Shown here in pieces: positions 1-9,105 of a stretch of DNA of 64,000 bases. Within the stretch, counting starts at the first letter, position 1, and each line of letters begins with the position of its first letter. The position numbers and the translations under genes are program-made. Under the pieces are notes generated by a model. That model did not search any database. It saw nothing but the letters and a program-made list of their open reading frames with translations, and was not told the DNA's origin. Origin of the DNA: Kribbella caucasensis (GTDB lineage Bacteria > Actinomycetota > Actinomycetes > Propionibacteriales > Kribbellaceae); NCBI RefSeq assembly GCF_004361855.1, contig NZ_SNWQ01000010.1:1-64000 (forward strand), in the 5' to 3' direction.

Positions 1-91
1 CTGCGACGACCCCAAACCACTGAAACCGACCCGCTCGACCCAAACCCGTCCGTCGAGACCGACCCGGAAACGCACCTATTTCAGCGGCCTC

Positions 92-1783
92 CTAGGCGAC
101 CGAGGGTCCCAGCCCGAGGGACTGTGGCGTGCTGGAGTCCGGGGATGGCTGGTGCAGGCCTTCGTCGAGGGCGCCGAACTCGGTCATGAGCGCGGCGCTT
201 CCACCCCACGGGGTCTGCTCCTCGGCGATCAGCGTGTTGGTGGTGAGTAGCAGGCCGGCCACCGACGCGCCGTTCTGCAGAGCCGATCTGGCCACCCTGA
301 GCGGATCGACGATGCCCATCTCGAGCATGTTCCCGTAGCGGCCCTCGAGCGCGTCGAACCCGTCGTCCGGGCCGAGCTGCCCGATCCGCTCCAGCACCTC
401 CTCGCCGTTGTAGCCCGCGTTCGCGGCGATCAGGTACGCCGGCTCGCGGAGCGCCCGTCGTACGATCTCGACGCCCGTCGCGTAGTCGTCCTTCACCTCG
501 AGATCGTCGAGTACCGACGCGGCGTGCAGGATCGCCACCCCGCCACCGGCGACGATCCCCTCGGCCATCGCCGCCCGGGTCGCCGAGAGCGCGTCCTCGA
601 CGCGGTGCTGAAGCTCCTTCAACTCGGCCGGTGTCGGTGCTCCGACCTGGATCACCGCGACCTTGCCGGACAGCGCACCGATCCGCTCGGTCAGCACGTC
701 CTCGTCGACCCCGAACGTGGCCCGCTCCAGCTCGGCCCGGAGCTGGGTGAGCCGGAAGCCGACCTCCTGCTCATGGCCCGGGGAGGCGATGATCGCGGTC
801 CGGTCGGCGGTGACCCGCACCTGCTCGGCCCGGCCGAGCCGGCCGACATCCATCGACTCGAGGGTGAAGCCCGAGTGCCGGCTGAGCACCGCGCCACCGG
901 TGATCGCGGCGATGTCCTCCAGCTTGTGCAGCCGCCGGTCGCCGAATCCCGGTGCCTTGATGCCGACGCACTGGAAATGCCCGTTGACGTGGTTGTGCAC
1001 GAGCATGCTGAGCGCTGTGCCCTCCAGGCTCTCGGCGATGATCACCAGCGGCTTCGGATCACGCATGATCTTGTCCAGCAGCGGCATCAGCTCCTGCACC
1101 CTGGTGATCTTCTCGCTGCAGAGCAGGATGTACGGGTCGTCGAGCACCGCCTGCAAACTGCCGGGATCGGTCACCATGTACGGCGACAGGTAGCCGTTGT
1201 CGAACTCGAATCCCTCGACGAAGTCGACCCGCATCCCGTGCGCGGCCGACTCCTCGATCGTCACGATGCCGCCGTCGCCGACCGAGTGCAGGGCCCTGGC
1301 GATCACCGCGCCGACCAGGTCGTCGTCGTTCGCCGAGATCGCCGCCACCCGGGCCAGGTCGTGCTCGGTGGCGACCGGGTGCGCGACCTGGCGCAGCCGC
1401 TCGACCAGGCGCGCGACCGCGACGTCGATACCGCGCTTCACCAGCACCGGGTTGCCGCCGGAGCCGATCGCCCGCATGCCTTCGCGGACGATCGCGTGCG
1501 CCAGCACCGTCGCGGTGGTGGTGCCGTCGCCGACGATGTCGTTGGTCTTGATCGCCGCTTCCTTGACCAGCTGGGCGCCCATGTTCTCGAACTGGTTCTT
1601 GAGGTGGATCTCCCGGGCGATGGTGACGCCGTCGTTGGTGACCACCGGTGAGCCGGTGATCTTCTCCAGGATCACGTTGCGGCCCTTCGGCCCCAGCGTC
1701 GACTTCACCGCCTCCGCCAGCTGGTCCACCCCGGCCAGCATCAGCTCGCGCGCCTGCTCACCGAATCGCAGTTCCTTGGCCAT
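92..1783 (-). CDS. groL: GroEL-type chaperonin of the monooxygenase operon
   Basis: Hsp60 chaperonin of 563 residues, slightly longer than the usual ~540. Family signatures are clear: the start MAKELRFGEQAR, STLGPKGRNV near residue 30, the ATP-site loop VGDGTTTATVLA near residue 85, and AGGGVAILHA near residue 415. It ends in a Ser/Pro/Gly tail rather than the Gly-Gly-Met repeat of housekeeping GroEL. No groES lies next to it. It is the last gene of the prm operon, preceded by a strong AGGAGG-like site. In mycobacterial mim clusters a dedicated chaperonin (MimG) is known to be needed for folding of the oxygenase large subunit; the same role is inferred here. Confidence 0.93.
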   Translation of the reverse strand: MAKELRFGEQARELMLAGVDQLAEAVKSTLGPKGRNVILEKITGSPVVTNDGVTIAREIHLKNQFENMGAQLVKEAAIKTNDIVGDGTTTATVLAHAIVREGMRAIGSGGNPVLVKRGIDVAVARLVERLRQVAHPVATEHDLARVAAISANDDDLVGAVIARALHSVGDGGIVTIEESAAHGMRVDFVEGFEFDNGYLSPYMVTDPGSLQAVLDDPYILLCSEKITRVQELMPLLDKIMRDPKPLVIIAESLEGTALSMLVHNHVNGHFQCVGIKAPGFGDRRLHKLEDIAAITGGAVLSRHSGFTLESMDVGRLGRAEQVRVTADRTAIIASPGHEQEVGFRLTQLRAELERATFGVDEDVLTERIGALSGKVAVIQVGAPTPAELKELQHRVEDALSATRAAMAEGIVAGGGVAILHAASVLDDLEVKDDYATGVEIVRRALREPAYLIAANAGYNGEEVLERIGQLGPDDGFDALEGRYGNMLEMGIVDPLRVARSALQNGASVAGLLLTTNTLIAEEQTPWGGSAALMTEFGALDEGLHQPSPDSSTPQSLGLGPSVA

Positions 1784-1830
1784 CGGTCCCTCCTCCTTGC
1801 CTGCCCGGTCAGGGCGAACGGTGTGTTGTG

Positions 1831-2856
1831 CTAGGGAACGAGGATCGCGCGGCCCCGTACCCGGCCGGCGTCGAGATCCGCGACCGCCTCGGCGGCCGCG
1901 TCCAGCGGGTAGGTCCTGGTGTGCAGCGTGACCTTGCCGGCCTGGGCGAGCGCCATCAGCTCGGCCAGCTCGTTGAACGTGCCGACGATGTTGCCGATGA
2001 TGTTTCGCTCGGTGGAGATGATGTCCAGGGTCGGGACCTGCAGCTGGCCGCCGTACCCGATCACGAAGTACGAACCGTTCGGGGCGGTCATCGCGAAGCC
2101 GTCCTGCTCCGCGCCCTGCTCGGCGACGAAGTCGAGTACGACGTGCGCGCCCGCGCCGCCGGTCAGCTCATGCACCGCCTGGATCTGGTTGCCGTCAGCA
2201 ACGACCGTGTGGTCGGCGCCGAGTTGTTCGGCGAGCTTCAGCGCGTCCGGGTTGCGGTCCACCACGATGATCGTGGTGGCGGTCAGCGCGGCAAGGCACT
2301 GGATGCCGATGTGGCCGAGGCCGCCGGCGCCGATGAGCACGCAGGTCGTCCCGGGGTACAGCTGCGGGATCGCCTTGCGGACCGCGTGGTAAGCCGTGAT
2401 GCCGGCGTCGGCCAGCGCCGCGACGTCCTTCGGCTGCGTCGTCGGGTCGAGCTTCACGCAGGCCCGCGCGGAGGTGAGCAGGTACTCGGCCATCCCGCCG
2501 TCGCTGCCCAGGCCGGGGAAGGTGCTGGTCGCGCAGTGCATGTCGTTGCCGGCCCGGCAGGCTTGGCAGAGCCCGCAGGTGGGAGTCGGGTGCAGGATCA
2601 CCGTGTCGCCGACCTGCACGTTGGTGACCGCCGAGCCGATCTCGTGCACCCAGCCCGCGTTCTCGTGGCCGATCGTGTAGGGCAGCGTGGGGTGCATCGC
2701 CTCCGCCCACTGGCCCTCGATGATGTGCAGGTCGGTGCGGCACACCCCGGCGCCGCCGATCTTGACGACTACGTCCAGCGGACCTTTGACGCTCGGCTCC
2801 GGGACGTCCTCGACCACTGGTTGCTGGTGGTATCCGTGCAGTCGAACGGCCTTCAT
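1831..2856 (-). CDS. adh: Zinc-dependent NAD(P) alcohol dehydrogenase
   Basis: Medium-chain dehydrogenase/reductase of 341 residues, the normal family length. Catalytic zinc ligands are visible in GVCRTDLH and GHENAGWVHEIG; the structural zinc site is the four-cysteine stretch CGLCQACRAGNDMHC; the Rossmann motif GAGGLGHIGIQ follows near residue 175. The start codon overlaps the stop of the upstream DUF59 gene as ATGA, so the two are translationally coupled. Within the prm operon it most likely oxidises the alcohol made by the monooxygenase (for example 2-propanol to acetone); the substrate is inferred from context. Confidence 0.92.
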   Translation of the reverse strand: MKAVRLHGYHQQPVVEDVPEPSVKGPLDVVVKIGGAGVCRTDLHIIEGQWAEAMHPTLPYTIGHENAGWVHEIGSAVTNVQVGDTVILHPTPTCGLCQACRAGNDMHCATSTFPGLGSDGGMAEYLLTSARACVKLDPTTQPKDVAALADAGITAYHAVRKAIPQLYPGTTCVLIGAGGLGHIGIQCLAALTATTIIVVDRNPDALKLAEQLGADHTVVADGNQIQAVHELTGGAGAHVVLDFVAEQGAEQDGFAMTAPNGSYFVIGYGGQLQVPTLDIISTERNIIGNIVGTFNELAELMALAQAGKVTLHTRTYPLDAAAEAVADLDAGRVRGRAILVP

Positions 2857-3569
2857 TCCTCGTCCTCCTCCTCACCCACACCGGCGGTTCCGTAGCGGTG
2901 TCGCAGCATTCCCCGGCAGATGCCGGTGTTGGCCTCGATGCCGACCCTCGTGATCCGTGCTCTGCCCAAGTGCAGCGACACCGCGGCACCGGTGATCGGG
3001 TCACCGGTGCCAGGGTCGACGAGCAGGGGCGCAGCGGGGTCCGTACGTAGGCCGAGCTCAGCCCGCCGCCGGCACAGCCTCTCCAGCTGTGCCGACTCCT
3101 GCATGTCCCCGAGCGTCATCGTCGTCAGCGCTGCCGGATCGAGTCCGGCGGCCAACAGCGGACGGCAGACCTGGTCGGTGCCGGCCAGCACCGCCTTCAC
3201 CAGGAACGTCCGCCGTAGCTCGTCCAGTTCGCCGATGGCTTCACCGGCGAACGACACGGCGAAACCGGCCCGCGCCGCCACGCCGGCGTTGATCTCCGCC
3301 GACGCGAAATGATCCTCCAGCGCGACGTCGGCGCTGCGTACCTCGGGCAGCGCCGACACCACGTCGTACGCGTCGGCGACCATCAGGAACGCGAAGTTGG
3401 GCGCACAGAAGTACGTCGGCAGCCGGAGCCGGACCACGACGTCACCGGCCGCCGACACGACACACGACGACACGAACCCGAGCGTCGTGATCGGCTCGTC
3501 GAGCTCCGGGTCCCGCACCGCGTCGAGCGCGGTGAGGACCCGGGACCGCTCCGCGACCGCGGCCGTCAT
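2853..3569 (-). CDS. DUF59 (MIP18/PaaD-like) iron-sulfur assembly protein
   Basis: Protein of 238 residues when started at the ATG at 3569, two bases after the amidohydrolase stop; the frame stays open upstream but that part is antisense-type reading of the neighbour. The N-terminal ~110 residues match the DUF59 pattern (ALDAVRDPELDEPITTLGFV, then a RLRLPTYFCAPNFAF segment with the conserved cysteine). The C-terminal half is unassigned and ends in an acidic tail, GEEEDEE. Such proteins often accompany actinobacterial propane-type monooxygenase operons; a role in metal-centre or Fe-S maturation of the oxygenase or reductase is inferred. Coupled to adh by a 4-base overlap. Confidence 0.85.
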   Translation of the reverse strand: MTAAVAERSRVLTALDAVRDPELDEPITTLGFVSSCVVSAAGDVVVRLRLPTYFCAPNFAFLMVADAYDVVSALPEVRSADVALEDHFASAEINAGVAARAGFAVSFAGEAIGELDELRRTFLVKAVLAGTDQVCRPLLAAGLDPAALTTMTLGDMQESAQLERLCRRRAELGLRTDPAAPLLVDPGTGDPITGAAVSLHLGRARITRVGIEANTGICRGMLRHRYGTAGVGEEEDEE

Positions 3570-3571
3570 TA

Positions 3572-4612
3572 CTACGTGACCAGTTTCGCGTCGTCCTGCG
3601 CGGCGGGCCTCCCGCCGTCGAGCTGCAGCTCGTCCGGCACCTTGATGTCGTAGAGCTTCGCCGCGTTCAGACCGAGGATCTTCTTCTTGCCCGCGGTGCC
3701 GAGCCGCGGGTAGTCCGAGAACTCCTCGTCGGCCGGGAAGTCCCAGTCGACGAAGCCCTCGACCTGCCACTTCGGCTCCCAGATGCCGTAGTCGCTGCCG
3801 AAGGTCATCTTGTCCTCGCCGACCCAGAACAGCAGCTCGCCCATCACCTTGGCGAAGAACCGCGGCCGCGCGTGCATCAGACCGCCGATGACGACCGCCA
3901 GGCCGGCGTACACGTTCGGCTCCTGAGTCGCCATGAAGCAGAAGTCCTCGATCCGCGGCAGGCCGACGTGCTCGACGATGAAGTTGAGGTCGGGGAAGTC
4001 CGTCGCCGCGTGGTCGACGTCCGACACGTCGAACGCGTCCTTGTCCAGCGGCCAGATGGTGGGGCCCTTGTGGACGTGGATGTTCTTGATGCCGAGCTGC
4101 TGGCAGGCCTCCAGGTAGCGGTAGGCCTCGGGGTCGGTGAGCTTCCAGCCCCGGGATCCCTGCCGCCACTCTGCGGTGTAGAGCTTCACTCCGCGAGAGC
4201 CGTAGCGGTCGACGTTGGCCTTCAGCTCGTCCAGGCCGGCATCGCCGTCACGGGGGTCCCAGCGAGTGTTGTGGATGAACATGCCCGAGTGCTTCTCACC
4301 CAGGGCGGCGTTCCGCTCGGTGGTGTTGAACCCTTCCTTGTACCACTCCTTCAGGTACGTCGGCTGGAAGATCGCGACGTCGACGTGGCCCTCGTCGAAC
4401 ACGTCCTTCATCAGGTCTTCCTCGGAGTACTTCATGAACTTCTCGATCGGCCAGTGGGTCTCCTTCGGTGCCAGGCTCATGTACGCGTGGAAGCACTCGA
4501 TCCACCCCTTCGCGTACTGCTCGGCACCCGGGACCCAGTTGTCCGGTGCGGCGTTCCAGAAGTGCATGTGGCTGTCGACCACGAAGTACTTCTCGCCGTT
4601 CTTCTCGTACAC
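3572..4612 (-). CDS. Amidohydrolase-2 (ACMSD-like TIM barrel) family protein
   Basis: Start set at the GTG at 4612, which has AGGAGG five bases upstream and follows the prmD stop by 17 bases; this gives 346 residues. The N-terminal metal motif HxH is in VVDSHMHFWN. Further likely metal or catalytic residues are His in HVHKGPT, His in IVEHVGLPRI and Asp in FGSDYGIWEP, the order expected for the amidohydrolase-2 family. A homologue is commonly found in actinobacterial propane/phenol-type monooxygenase operons, but its reaction is not known to me. It could act on a downstream metabolite or assist assembly. Family assignment is firm, role is open. Confidence 0.88.
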   Translation of the reverse strand: MYEKNGEKYFVVDSHMHFWNAAPDNWVPGAEQYAKGWIECFHAYMSLAPKETHWPIEKFMKYSEEDLMKDVFDEGHVDVAIFQPTYLKEWYKEGFNTTERNAALGEKHSGMFIHNTRWDPRDGDAGLDELKANVDRYGSRGVKLYTAEWRQGSRGWKLTDPEAYRYLEACQQLGIKNIHVHKGPTIWPLDKDAFDVSDVDHAATDFPDLNFIVEHVGLPRIEDFCFMATQEPNVYAGLAVVIGGLMHARPRFFAKVMGELLFWVGEDKMTFGSDYGIWEPKWQVEGFVDWDFPADEEFSDYPRLGTAGKKKILGLNAAKLYDIKVPDELQLDGGRPAAQDDAKLVT

Positions 4613-4629
4613 GGTCGCCTCCTGGGTTC

Positions 4630-5001
4630 TCAGACGGCGGTGAGGTCGAAGCCGAGGTATTCGGCGGCGTCCTCGGGGTTGGCGACCAGGATCGTCCGGT
4701 CGTCGGTGTGGATCATCCGGCCGTAGTGCGTCGACATGTTCTCTTCGAACTCGGCCTGGTCGAAGTAGCCGGGCTCCTCGCCCAGGGCTTCGGAGATCTC
4801 GTCGTAGACGACCTCCATCTTGCCCACCGCGTCGACCCTGATCATCGACGGCAGCGGCGTCAGGGTGACGTTGTCCAGCTGACCCATCACCTCGGCGACG
4901 ACCTCCCCGACCTGGTTGTTCATCAGGGTGAAACCGCACCGGTTCGACGCGGTGTTGTCGGACTTGAAGGGACTCTCTGCGGTCGTGAAGGTGGTGCTCA
5001 C
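4630..5001 (-). CDS. prmD: Monooxygenase coupling (effector) protein
   Basis: Start set at the GTG at 5001, which overlaps the prmC stop as GTGA; 123 residues. The sequence matches the small coupling proteins of soluble di-iron monooxygenases (MmoB/DmpM family): FTLMNNQVGEVVAEVM near the N-terminus, LTPLPSMIRVDAVGKMEV mid-protein, and a C-terminal GRMIHTDDRTILVANPEDA. It has no cofactor; members bind the hydroxylase and control oxygen activation and substrate access. Order alpha-reductase-beta-coupling matches the known prmABCD operons. Confidence 0.93.
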   Translation of the reverse strand: MSTTFTTAESPFKSDNTASNRCGFTLMNNQVGEVVAEVMGQLDNVTLTPLPSMIRVDAVGKMEVVYDEISEALGEEPGYFDQAEFEENMSTHYGRMIHTDDRTILVANPEDAAEYLGFDLTAV

Positions 5002-6179
5002 TGTGCCAGCTCCTTCGGCTCCTCGAGGCCGAGTCCGATGACGATGCCGCTGAAGCGGCTCTTCGCCCGGTCCAGCCCGTCTTCGAATCGTGGCGGCTTG
5101 CTGTCCGGCTGCGACCAGAGCGGTTGCAGCGTCCGGGCTGCCTCGATCGCGCGCGTCGTCCAGTCGGACAGCCAGTCCTGCAGGATCGCCTTGTTGTGGT
5201 CGGCGAACTCCTTGTCGGCGGTCAGCAGCTCGAACATCGCCTTGGTGTAGCGCAGGTCCCGCTCGGCGAAGTCGTACTCCGCCGCGCCGACCAAGGTGGG
5301 CGTCACGAAGTCGCCGTTGCCGGGGGCTGCCTGCTGGACCAGATGGCTGCGGAACAGCTCGCCGACGAGCGGTTCGAACACGACGTTGGCGGCGAAGATC
5401 GCCTCGCACCAGTCGTCGATCGCGGTCAGCCGCTCGGCCAGGTCACGCACACCCTGCCAGGCCGAGTCGGATTTCCAGGTCTCCAGGTGCGCCGTACCGT
5501 CGAAGCCGTCGAGTTCCTCGCTCAACGTCAGGTTGTAGAGGGCGAGGTCCTGCGCCGCGCGGATCCGGTGCATGCTGTTCACCGAGATCGCGTTGTTGTG
5601 CATGTTGGTCGGCGCCCGCCGGTTCGCGTTCGCGAACAGGTAGAGACCGAGGCCGTGGTCCACATGCATCCAGGCCCCGACGTGCTGCTCGATGAACCGG
5701 ACCCAGTTGCGGTTCCACTGCTCGAAGGCCTTGGACTGCTTGGCCGCCTCGACGTTCTGGGTGACCTGCCGGACGACGTTGGAGTTGTACCGGTAGAGCG
5801 TCATCTCCCATTCTTCGTTCGGGTCCCGGAACTCGTGCCAGCCGGTCGCCGGCCAGTCGTAGCCCTTGCCGCCCGTGCCCGGACCGCGCTCCGGCTCCGG
5901 CCGGTCCGAGCCCCAGGCCTTCAGTACGGTCCAGTCCAGCGGGTAGCCACCGCGGCCGTCGGCGAACCCGTACAGCCAGCCCTGGCTGAGGTAGTGCCGT
6001 GGATCCGGCTGCACCTCGACGGTGACGTCCTCGTAGTGGCTCTGCTTGCGCTTCTGTGGCGTGTAGTAGTTGAACTGGCGCGCCAGCGAGTCCGGGAACA
6101 CCTTGGCGCCGGCCTCGGCATCGGTGAAGACCGGCTTCGGCACGCTCCGTACCTGGGGGGAGTCCTGTGTGGTCGTCAT
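4998..6179 (-). CDS. prmC: Propane-type monooxygenase, hydroxylase beta subunit
   Basis: Beta (small) hydroxylase subunit of a soluble di-iron monooxygenase, 393 residues. Recognisable features are the N-terminal FNYYTPQKRKQSHYEDVTVEVQ, the QGWLYGFADGRGGYPLDWT stretch and DHGLGLYLFANANRRAPTNMHNNAISVNSMHRIRAAQDLALYN-type helices of the ferritin-like fold (cited here as consecutive short motifs DHGLGLYLF, MHNNAISVNS and RIRAAQDLALYN). The subunit lacks a complete di-iron ligand set, as expected for beta. It pairs with PrmA as (alpha-beta)2. Overlaps prmB by ATGA at its start and prmD by GTGA at its end. Confidence 0.95.
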   Translation of the reverse strand: MTTTQDSPQVRSVPKPVFTDAEAGAKVFPDSLARQFNYYTPQKRKQSHYEDVTVEVQPDPRHYLSQGWLYGFADGRGGYPLDWTVLKAWGSDRPEPERGPGTGGKGYDWPATGWHEFRDPNEEWEMTLYRYNSNVVRQVTQNVEAAKQSKAFEQWNRNWVRFIEQHVGAWMHVDHGLGLYLFANANRRAPTNMHNNAISVNSMHRIRAAQDLALYNLTLSEELDGFDGTAHLETWKSDSAWQGVRDLAERLTAIDDWCEAIFAANVVFEPLVGELFRSHLVQQAAPGNGDFVTPTLVGAAEYDFAERDLRYTKAMFELLTADKEFADHNKAILQDWLSDWTTRAIEAARTLQPLWSQPDSKPPRFEDGLDRAKSRFSGIVIGLGLEEPKELAQ

Positions 6180-7249
6180 CTGATCTCTGCCTCCAGCACC
6201 TTCGGGTCACCGGCGTCGCCGGTGGTGGTGAACTTGTCGTAGAAGATTCGCTTCTGCGCGACGCCCAGCCGTTCCAGCAGGGGTAGCGCGGCCTCGACCA
6301 TCGGCGGCGGGCCGCACACGTACGCGTCGGCGCCGGCCAGGTCGTCCTCGTGCCGGGCGACGACGTCGGTGATCAGACCGACCTCGCCGTCCCACTCGTC
6401 ATCGTCGGCCGGCTCGGACAGCGCCGGTACGTAGCTGAAGTTGGGCAAGGTGCCGGACAGTGCCCTGAGCTCCTCGTCGAAGCACAGGTCACGCTTGGTA
6501 CGCGCCCCGTAGTAGTAGACAGTCGGACGGTCGATGGCGCGCTCGGCCATCGACCGCAGCAACGCCAGGACCGGCGCCATCCCGGCTCCGCCGCCGAGGA
6601 AGACCAGCCGCGCGCCGGGGTTGTCCCGCAACGTGAAGACCCCGAACGGTCCGGTCAGGTCGAGCTGGTCACCGACCGACAGCCGCTGGTCCAGGTACGA
6701 CGAGAACATCCCGCCCGGGTAGATCTTGATCACGAACTCCAGCAGTCCTCCCTCGCGGCTGGACGTGTTCGCCATCGAGAACGACCGGGTCGCCCCGGAC
6801 CCCGGCACCGCGATGTCGACGTACTGGCCGGGGAAGTACTTGAGTTCGCCGGGCTCCAGCAGCCGTAGTACCAGGCGCCTCATGTCGTGCGTGACCGCTT
6901 CGTTCGCGACCACCTCGGCGACGGCCTCCTGGATCGGCAGTCCCGAACGGATCATGTCCTCGTCGTAGTTGAGCAGCTCGATCGTCAGGTCCTCGTACGG
7001 ATGCGCCCGGCAGAGCAGCGTGTAGCCCTCGTCCAGTTCGTAGTCCGGCAGTGCGAACGTCGAGTACCGCTCCAGCTCGATGTCGTCACCGTCGAGCACG
7101 AACGACTTGCAGGACGAGCACTGGCCCTCCTTGCAGCCGTGCATCAGCATGACGCCCTGTTCGGCCGCGGCCCGCAGGATCGTCTGCTTCTCGTCGACCT
7201 CGATCTCGATGCCGACGGGTTCGAACCGTACGACGTGCTTGTCGCCCAT
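6176..7249 (-). CDS. prmB: Propane-type monooxygenase reductase, ferredoxin-FAD-NAD
   Basis: Reductase of 357 residues that passes electrons from NAD(P)H to the hydroxylase. A plant-type [2Fe-2S] ferredoxin domain is at the N-terminus with Cys39, Cys44, Cys47 and Cys80 (CKEGQCSSC, then LLCRAHP). A ferredoxin-NADP reductase-like module follows, with the FAD motif RSFSMAN near residue 155 and the nucleotide motif GGGAGMAPVLALL near residue 225; the C-terminus has CGPPPMVEA. Start ATG follows a GAGGGG sequence. A gap of 77 bases with a strong hairpin separates it from prmA, whereas downstream genes overlap. Confidence 0.95.
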   Translation of the reverse strand: MGDKHVVRFEPVGIEIEVDEKQTILRAAAEQGVMLMHGCKEGQCSSCKSFVLDGDDIELERYSTFALPDYELDEGYTLLCRAHPYEDLTIELLNYDEDMIRSGLPIQEAVAEVVANEAVTHDMRRLVLRLLEPGELKYFPGQYVDIAVPGSGATRSFSMANTSSREGGLLEFVIKIYPGGMFSSYLDQRLSVGDQLDLTGPFGVFTLRDNPGARLVFLGGGAGMAPVLALLRSMAERAIDRPTVYYYGARTKRDLCFDEELRALSGTLPNFSYVPALSEPADDDEWDGEVGLITDVVARHEDDLAGADAYVCGPPPMVEAALPLLERLGVAQKRIFYDKFTTTGDAGDPKVLEAEIR

Positions 7250-7281
7250 GGCCCCTCACAGCTGCGTGGACAGGAGACGTA

Positions 7282-7311
7282 GCGGGAGGGCAAGGACATT
7301 TGCCCTCCCGC
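7282..7311 (-). terminator. Intercistronic hairpin between prmA and prmB
   Basis: Perfect 12-base-pair stem, arms GCGGGAGGGCAA and its complement TTGCCCTCCCGC, with the six-base loop GGACAT. It sits in the 77-base gap after the prmA stop. No T-rich run follows on the minus strand, so it looks more like an RNA-stability or partial-attenuation element than a full terminator. A hairpin here could give more alpha-subunit mRNA than reductase mRNA; that is inference. Confidence 0.7.
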
Positions 7312-7326
7312 GTGGCGTTGCGTCGG

Positions 7327-8976
7327 TCAGGCGTCGACCGGAGCGCGTCCGGCAGGTCCGCCACGGACGTAGCGGGCGGCGAACGCCGTACGCTCGTCGT
7401 CGGTCATCTCGTTCAGCAGTACGTTCGGGCTCTGCAGAGGCGGGCACTTCCGCAGGTGGTCCAGGGTCCACATCTTGTCCGGGTTCAGGTCGAGATGCGG
7501 CTGCGCGACCATCGTCTTGCCGTCATCGCGGACGAACCCCATGTCCGACACCACGTCGGCCCAGTTCCAGCCGTGGTACAGCGTCTCCCACTCGCGGTGG
7601 CCGATCAGCTGGCCCATGTTCGGCGTCTGCCGGCCTTGGTACGTCGGCCGGAACGCGGTCTCGTCGGTCCACTTGCACATCTCATGGCAGTACGTCCGCC
7701 ACTGGCCGTCGACCTTCGCCATCACCATGTCCTCGCGGACCAGGCACGGCACCATGCAGGTCCAGCAGCGGTGCGGGTACTCGTAGTCGACGTCCTCGAA
7801 CACGATCGGCTTGTGACCGTTCGGCCTCGAGAGCCGGTTGTAGTTCTCCCACCACTTGCCGTACTTGTCGTACCAGCCCGGGTACTTGAACTCGAACCAC
7901 TCGAAGTCCTTGTCGGTCATCGGGTCGATCCGCCAGTAGTTCGCGAGCCAGCCGGTGGCGAAGAACTGCGCCACCTCGTGCACGTACCCCTTGTTCCAGA
8001 TCTGGTTCCACGCCTCCTCGATCAGGTCGTGCGGAATCTCCAGGCCGTACTTCTCCAGCGGCACCAGGTAGCTGCGGTAGTAGTCGTCGTAGATCCACCG
8101 GCGCCACATCTCCGCGTAGCTCTCCCGGTCCTTGCGACGGTCCTTGGTGCCGTACTCGATGAACGTGCCGATCGCCGCGTCCACGACCCGGTGGTTGTTC
8201 CACCACGCGTACCGCAGGTCGCGGGCGAGCAACTGGTGGTTGCCCTCGTCGGCGAGCGCCATCAGCAGGGTGGCGTACCCGTTGCTGATGTGCCGGGACT
8301 CGTCGGACTGGACCGAGTGGAACACCGTCGGCAGCAGGTAGTCGCCGTTCGCGGCAGCCTCGGCCGGCATCGCGACGAACAACGTGTTGGTGAAGGCGGT
8401 CTCGGCAACGATGGTGAGGTAGATGCTCGCCGCCGTGATCGCGTCACCGGTGATGAAGCCTTCCGCGAACTGCCGGCCGATGGTCCCGCAGTAGTCGTTC
8501 TGGAAGTTGCGGAGGCTGGAATTGAAGCCCGCCGGGTCGATGTAGTTGTTCATGTACAGGCGCTTCAGGTTCTGCTGGATCGTCGAGTGCCTGACCTCGT
8601 CGATCATCTGGATCGCCTGGCCGTTGTGCAACTCGGGGTTCGGCACCGTCCGGAACAGCAGCGGCATCGCCCGGGCCGCCGAGATCTCCGGCAGCGGGAT
8701 GATGCTCAGGAACAGTTTCTGCCACTCCAGCCAGCGCTCCTGGACCTGGCGGAACATGTTGCCGCGGATGGCTCCGTCGGAGGCGCCGTAGACCCGGTGG
8801 TCCTTCTCCTCCTGCATCGGGAAGTACGACCGCAGCACCTGCTTGAGCGGGTCCTTCTTCTGAGCCTTCTGGAACGTGTAGTCGGTTCCGTACTGCGAGA
8901 CAGGCTCGTGGTACTTGGGTTCCCAGGACAACTCCTGGATCTTCTGGTGGGCCTTAGCCACACTCTGGCGACTCAT
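7327..8976 (-). CDS. prmA: Propane-type monooxygenase, hydroxylase alpha subunit
   Basis: Catalytic subunit of a soluble di-iron monooxygenase. Start set at the ATG at 8976 (MSRQSVAKAHQKIQEL) behind GAGGAG, giving 549 residues; the longer open frame to 9084 is not supported. The di-iron ligand set is complete: Glu97, Glu127-x-x-His130 (DEVRH), Glu192 and Glu226-x-x-His229 (DESRH), with the 30-, 65- and 34-residue spacings of the family. Sequence character (RCWTCMVPCLV, FATGWLANYWRIDPM) fits the group with propane 2-monooxygenase PrmA and MimA. Substrate could be propane, acetone, phenol or other small molecules; the sequence alone does not decide. First gene of the operon, expressed from the 8977-9299 region. 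Confidence 0.95.
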   Translation of the reverse strand: MSRQSVAKAHQKIQELSWEPKYHEPVSQYGTDYTFQKAQKKDPLKQVLRSYFPMQEEKDHRVYGASDGAIRGNMFRQVQERWLEWQKLFLSIIPLPEISAARAMPLLFRTVPNPELHNGQAIQMIDEVRHSTIQQNLKRLYMNNYIDPAGFNSSLRNFQNDYCGTIGRQFAEGFITGDAITAASIYLTIVAETAFTNTLFVAMPAEAAANGDYLLPTVFHSVQSDESRHISNGYATLLMALADEGNHQLLARDLRYAWWNNHRVVDAAIGTFIEYGTKDRRKDRESYAEMWRRWIYDDYYRSYLVPLEKYGLEIPHDLIEEAWNQIWNKGYVHEVAQFFATGWLANYWRIDPMTDKDFEWFEFKYPGWYDKYGKWWENYNRLSRPNGHKPIVFEDVDYEYPHRCWTCMVPCLVREDMVMAKVDGQWRTYCHEMCKWTDETAFRPTYQGRQTPNMGQLIGHREWETLYHGWNWADVVSDMGFVRDDGKTMVAQPHLDLNPDKMWTLDHLRKCPPLQSPNVLLNEMTDDERTAFAARYVRGGPAGRAPVDA

Positions 8977-9105
8977 GGCACTCCTCACGCTCGCGGTGGC
9001 CGTTGGCCTGGCCCCAGGCGGGGCCGTGCGGGCGTGGGCCCTCGGCGCGAGCCCACGTCTTGCTAGCGTTTGAAGTAAGTACATCGCCGCCGTGCGCGCC
9101 CCGAG

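Noticed and set aside
1..91. Partial gene at the left edge
   Set aside because: Only 91 bases; no frame could be tied to a family.
524..1651. 375-residue plus-strand frame within groEL
   Set aside because: Antisense shadow; no ribosome site or domain.
8977..9084. N-terminal extension of prmA to 585 residues
   Set aside because: Sequence is Ala/Arg-rich and upstream of the well-placed ATG at 8976 with GAGGAG.
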